From: Planctomycetota bacterium
Lineage (GTDB): Bacteria; Planctomycetota; Planctomycetia; Pirellulales; Pirellulaceae
DNA length: 7,337 bases
Reading direction: 5' to 3'
Assembly (NCBI GenBank): GCA_019347795.1
Contig: JAHWKS010000253.1
Span: forward strand, 1-7,337
A program made the position numbers and the translations under genes. Positions 6,153 through 7,337 of this stretch are shown here, piece after piece. The notes beneath the pieces were generated by a model. That model saw nothing but the letters and a program-made list of their open reading frames with translations. It searched no databases and was not told the origin of the DNA. How positions within the stretch are numbered: position 1 is the first letter of the stretch; each line of letters starts with the position of its first letter.

Positions 6153-6168
6153 TGTGAAGCAGGTCACA
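6153..6168. promoter_or_regulatory. CRP-type operator (perfect TGTGA-N6-TCACA)
   Basis: TGTGA AGCAGG TCACA is a perfect core palindrome, and the flanking G and C (6152 and 6169) extend the symmetry to GTGTGA-N6-TCACAC. It lies about 254 nt before DUF547 and about 300 nt before the HAD gene, so the controlled direction is unclear. TTTACT at 6193-6198 is a weak plus-strand -10 candidate; I see no good minus-strand counterpart. Confidence 0.6.
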
Positions 6169-6385
6169 CAACTTCCCCGTTTTCTCCACACGTTTACTGC
6201 GGAGCACTGCGTTCTCGGCGGAAGCGAACTCCCTACCCGTTGAGGGCGCGTTGTTTGCAGGAAAGCCGGACGGATTCAACCCATCTTCCCGAGGGAGCTG
6301 AACCGTTCAATTCTGGGACGATGTAGGCGGGCGCGACGTTCTCCCATACGTTCAAGACATGAATCCGCGGGACCTGCAATTCGGA

Positions 6386-6415
6386 TTGACCCGCGGCCGC
6401 CGGCGGGGATACATT
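6386..6415 (+). promoter_or_regulatory. Sigma70-like promoter for the HAD gene
   Basis: TTGACC (6386-6391, five of six consensus bases), an 18-bp spacer and TACATT (6410-6415, four of six) form a plausible promoter. Transcription would begin near 6422, giving a leader of about 44 nt before ATG 6466. A 7-bp inverted repeat, CCGCGGG (6365-6371) and CCCGCGG (6390-6396), overlaps the -35 region and could be an operator. Confidence 0.45.
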
Positions 6416-6465
6416 GACCCCACGTTTCGAGTTGTTGCGCGAGTGGCTGAAGGGATTCGGGAGTC

Positions 6466-7269
6466 ATGTACGCGTTGCGAGCTTTGGCCCAGGCGTCGGA
6501 TGCGCCCGGGCGTCGCGGGGAAATTCACCAGCCCGATCAATACACGGCTTTGACCGCGCCGGCCGTTATCGACTCTCCCCCGGCAGCGGCACTTCTCTTC
6601 GATCCGGAAAACGTCTTCTACGACGCCACCCTCTGGAAGCGTTGGCTTTCCCAACTGCTGACGCGGATGGGACTTCACGCTCCCTTTCCCGATTTCTTCA
6701 CCCGCTGGGAGGAGGAATGCCGCGAGGAAGTCGACTTGGGGCGCCGGGACTATTGGGACGCCCTGCGGGAATATCTCGCTCAAGAGGGGCTCTCGCCGGG
6801 GATGATCGCCGAAGTGTTCGCGGCCGGCGTTCGCAGAAAGCACCGCTTTGAATCGGATGTGCGGCCCCTCGCGGGCGTGGCCGAGACGCTGATGCGGCTC
6901 TCGGCGAGGGGATTCGCCCTGGCCGTGGTGTCGAACACGCCCCGGCGGTCGGAGCACGTATTGCGGGAGCTGGACGGCATGGGCTTGAGAAATCTCTTCA
7001 TGGCGAGCGTCACCTCGCTCGACATCGGAGAGGCCATGCCGCAGGCGGGCTGCTATCGGGCGGCGCTGGAGCGGATGGGACTGGATGCGGCGGAGGTCGT
7101 CTTCATCGCCAGCCAGCCGCGATCGCTGGAGGGGGCGGCGCGGCTGGGCGTGCGAACCATCGCCTTCAACTCCTATCCTGCCGCGCCGCCTTCCGCCGCC
7201 TCGCTGGAGCAGTTCCCCGAGCTTTGCCGGATCGTGCATCCCGCGCGGCGGATTCAGCGTGCCGGATAG
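6466..7269 (+). CDS. HAD-superfamily protein with degenerate catalytic motifs
   Basis: The fold is that of haloacid dehalogenase-like phosphatases (subfamily I, alpha-helical cap), 267 residues. Motif I reads LLFDPENVFYD (44-53): nucleophile D46 is present, but the usual second Asp (D+2) is Glu48. A tryptophan-containing cap follows (LWKRWLSQLL, then W81 and W97). Motif II is AVVSNTP (153-159). The conserved motif III Lys, normally before Pro in K-P-x-x-x-x-[FY], is Met191 in AMPQAGCYRAAL. Motif IV, normally G-D-x3-4-D, reads FIASQPRSLEGA with A215-S216 replacing G-D and only E222 acidic. The protein may therefore lack phosphatase activity. ATG 6466 has AAGGGA and GGGAG just upstream; the first 40 residues are not part of the core fold. 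The gene appears monocistronic within the window. Fold call is confident; loss of catalysis is inferred. Confidence 0.85.
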   Translation: MYALRALAQASDAPGRRGEIHQPDQYTALTAPAVIDSPPAAALLFDPENVFYDATLWKRWLSQLLTRMGLHAPFPDFFTRWEEECREEVDLGRRDYWDALREYLAQEGLSPGMIAEVFAAGVRRKHRFESDVRPLAGVAETLMRLSARGFALAVVSNTPRRSEHVLRELDGMGLRNLFMASVTSLDIGEAMPQAGCYRAALERMGLDAAEVVFIASQPRSLEGAARLGVRTIAFNSYPAAPPSAASLEQFPELCRIVHPARRIQRAG

Positions 7270-7337
7270 GCCGGAAAGTCGCGCATTTCTTCATGATCCG
7301 CCTAAAGCTCCCGGCTTGAACTGCCGATTTCTCCGAG

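Larger units (their letters stand above)
5900..6465. other. 566-nt gene-free divergent region
   Basis: This region lies between the divergent DUF547 and HAD genes. It contains the DUF547 ribosome binding site close to 5907, a perfect CRP-type palindrome (6153-6168) and a sigma70-like promoter for the HAD gene (6386-6415). The short frames that cross it carry no recognisable domain, signal peptide or ribosome binding site. No tRNA-like or terminator structure was seen. Confidence 0.55.

Noticed and set aside
5262..6191. 309-codon minus-strand open frame
   Set aside because: It overlaps most of DUF547 in another frame and shows no domain or signal peptide.
6352..7239. 295-codon minus-strand open frame
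   Set aside because: It is antisense to the HAD gene, whose conserved motifs are clear on the plus strand; the antisense product has no recognisable features.
1..7337. CRISPR arrays, tRNA or rRNA genes, insertion sequences, attachment sites
   Set aside because: No spaced direct repeats, cloverleaf-like sequence, transposase motifs or terminal inverted repeats were found on either strand by eye.

Overview
This is GC-rich DNA from a bacterium with an envelope-directed protein repertoire (several signal peptides and a lipoprotein). There are no mobile elements, tRNA or rRNA genes, or CRISPR arrays. The domain mix (DUF3179, DUF547, HAD with a tryptophan-rich insert, Cys- and Pro-rich small lipoprotein) would suit a planctomycete or another environmental Gram-negative-type lineage, but the sequence does not settle the phylum. 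TGA is used as a normal stop by at least two genes here, so the genetic code is standard.

Layout. At the left edge, on the minus strand, is the N-terminal 285 codons of a flavin disulfide oxidoreductase (1-855). Divergent from it is an exported DUF3179 protein (about 1176-2147, plus). Convergent with that, with only 12 nt between stops, is a minus-strand series read from right to left: exported DUF547 protein (5899 to 5033), small Pro/Tyr-repeat lipoprotein (4916 to 4662), family 2 glycosyltransferase (4639 to 3851) and a polytopic GT-C type glycosyltransferase (3881 to 2160). The last three are tightly packed and probably co-transcribed. After a 566-nt gene-free gap, a HAD-superfamily protein is read on the plus strand (6466-7269).

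Most interesting point. The DUF3179 reading frame is interrupted by a single in-frame TGA at 1485-1487. It falls exactly on the first cysteine of the family's conserved T-W/Y-C-x-x-C motif, giving T-W-[TGA]-H-L-C. The frame stays open and well conserved for 219 more codons. A small hairpin with G in its apical loop begins 15 nt after the TGA, with its loop 20 nt after, as expected for a bacterial SECIS element. I read this as a candidate selenocysteine-containing DUF3179 protein (UxxC). The competing explanation is a nonsense mutation, and the absence of a conventional start codon before its signal peptide keeps that alternative open.

Regulation. Two perfect TGTGA-N6-TCACA palindromes (1031-1046 and 6153-6168) and one with a single mismatch (5013-5028) lie in three separate intergenic gaps. 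This suggests a CRP-family regulator controls the genes of this neighbourhood.

How the genes may work together. The GT2 protein resembles enzymes that load a sugar onto polyprenyl phosphate, and the GT-C protein resembles enzymes that use such lipid-linked sugars outside the membrane, so the pair forms a plausible envelope glycosylation module. DUF3179, DUF547 and the flavin oxidoreductase may be linked through thiol redox chemistry, but that is inference from motifs and proximity.
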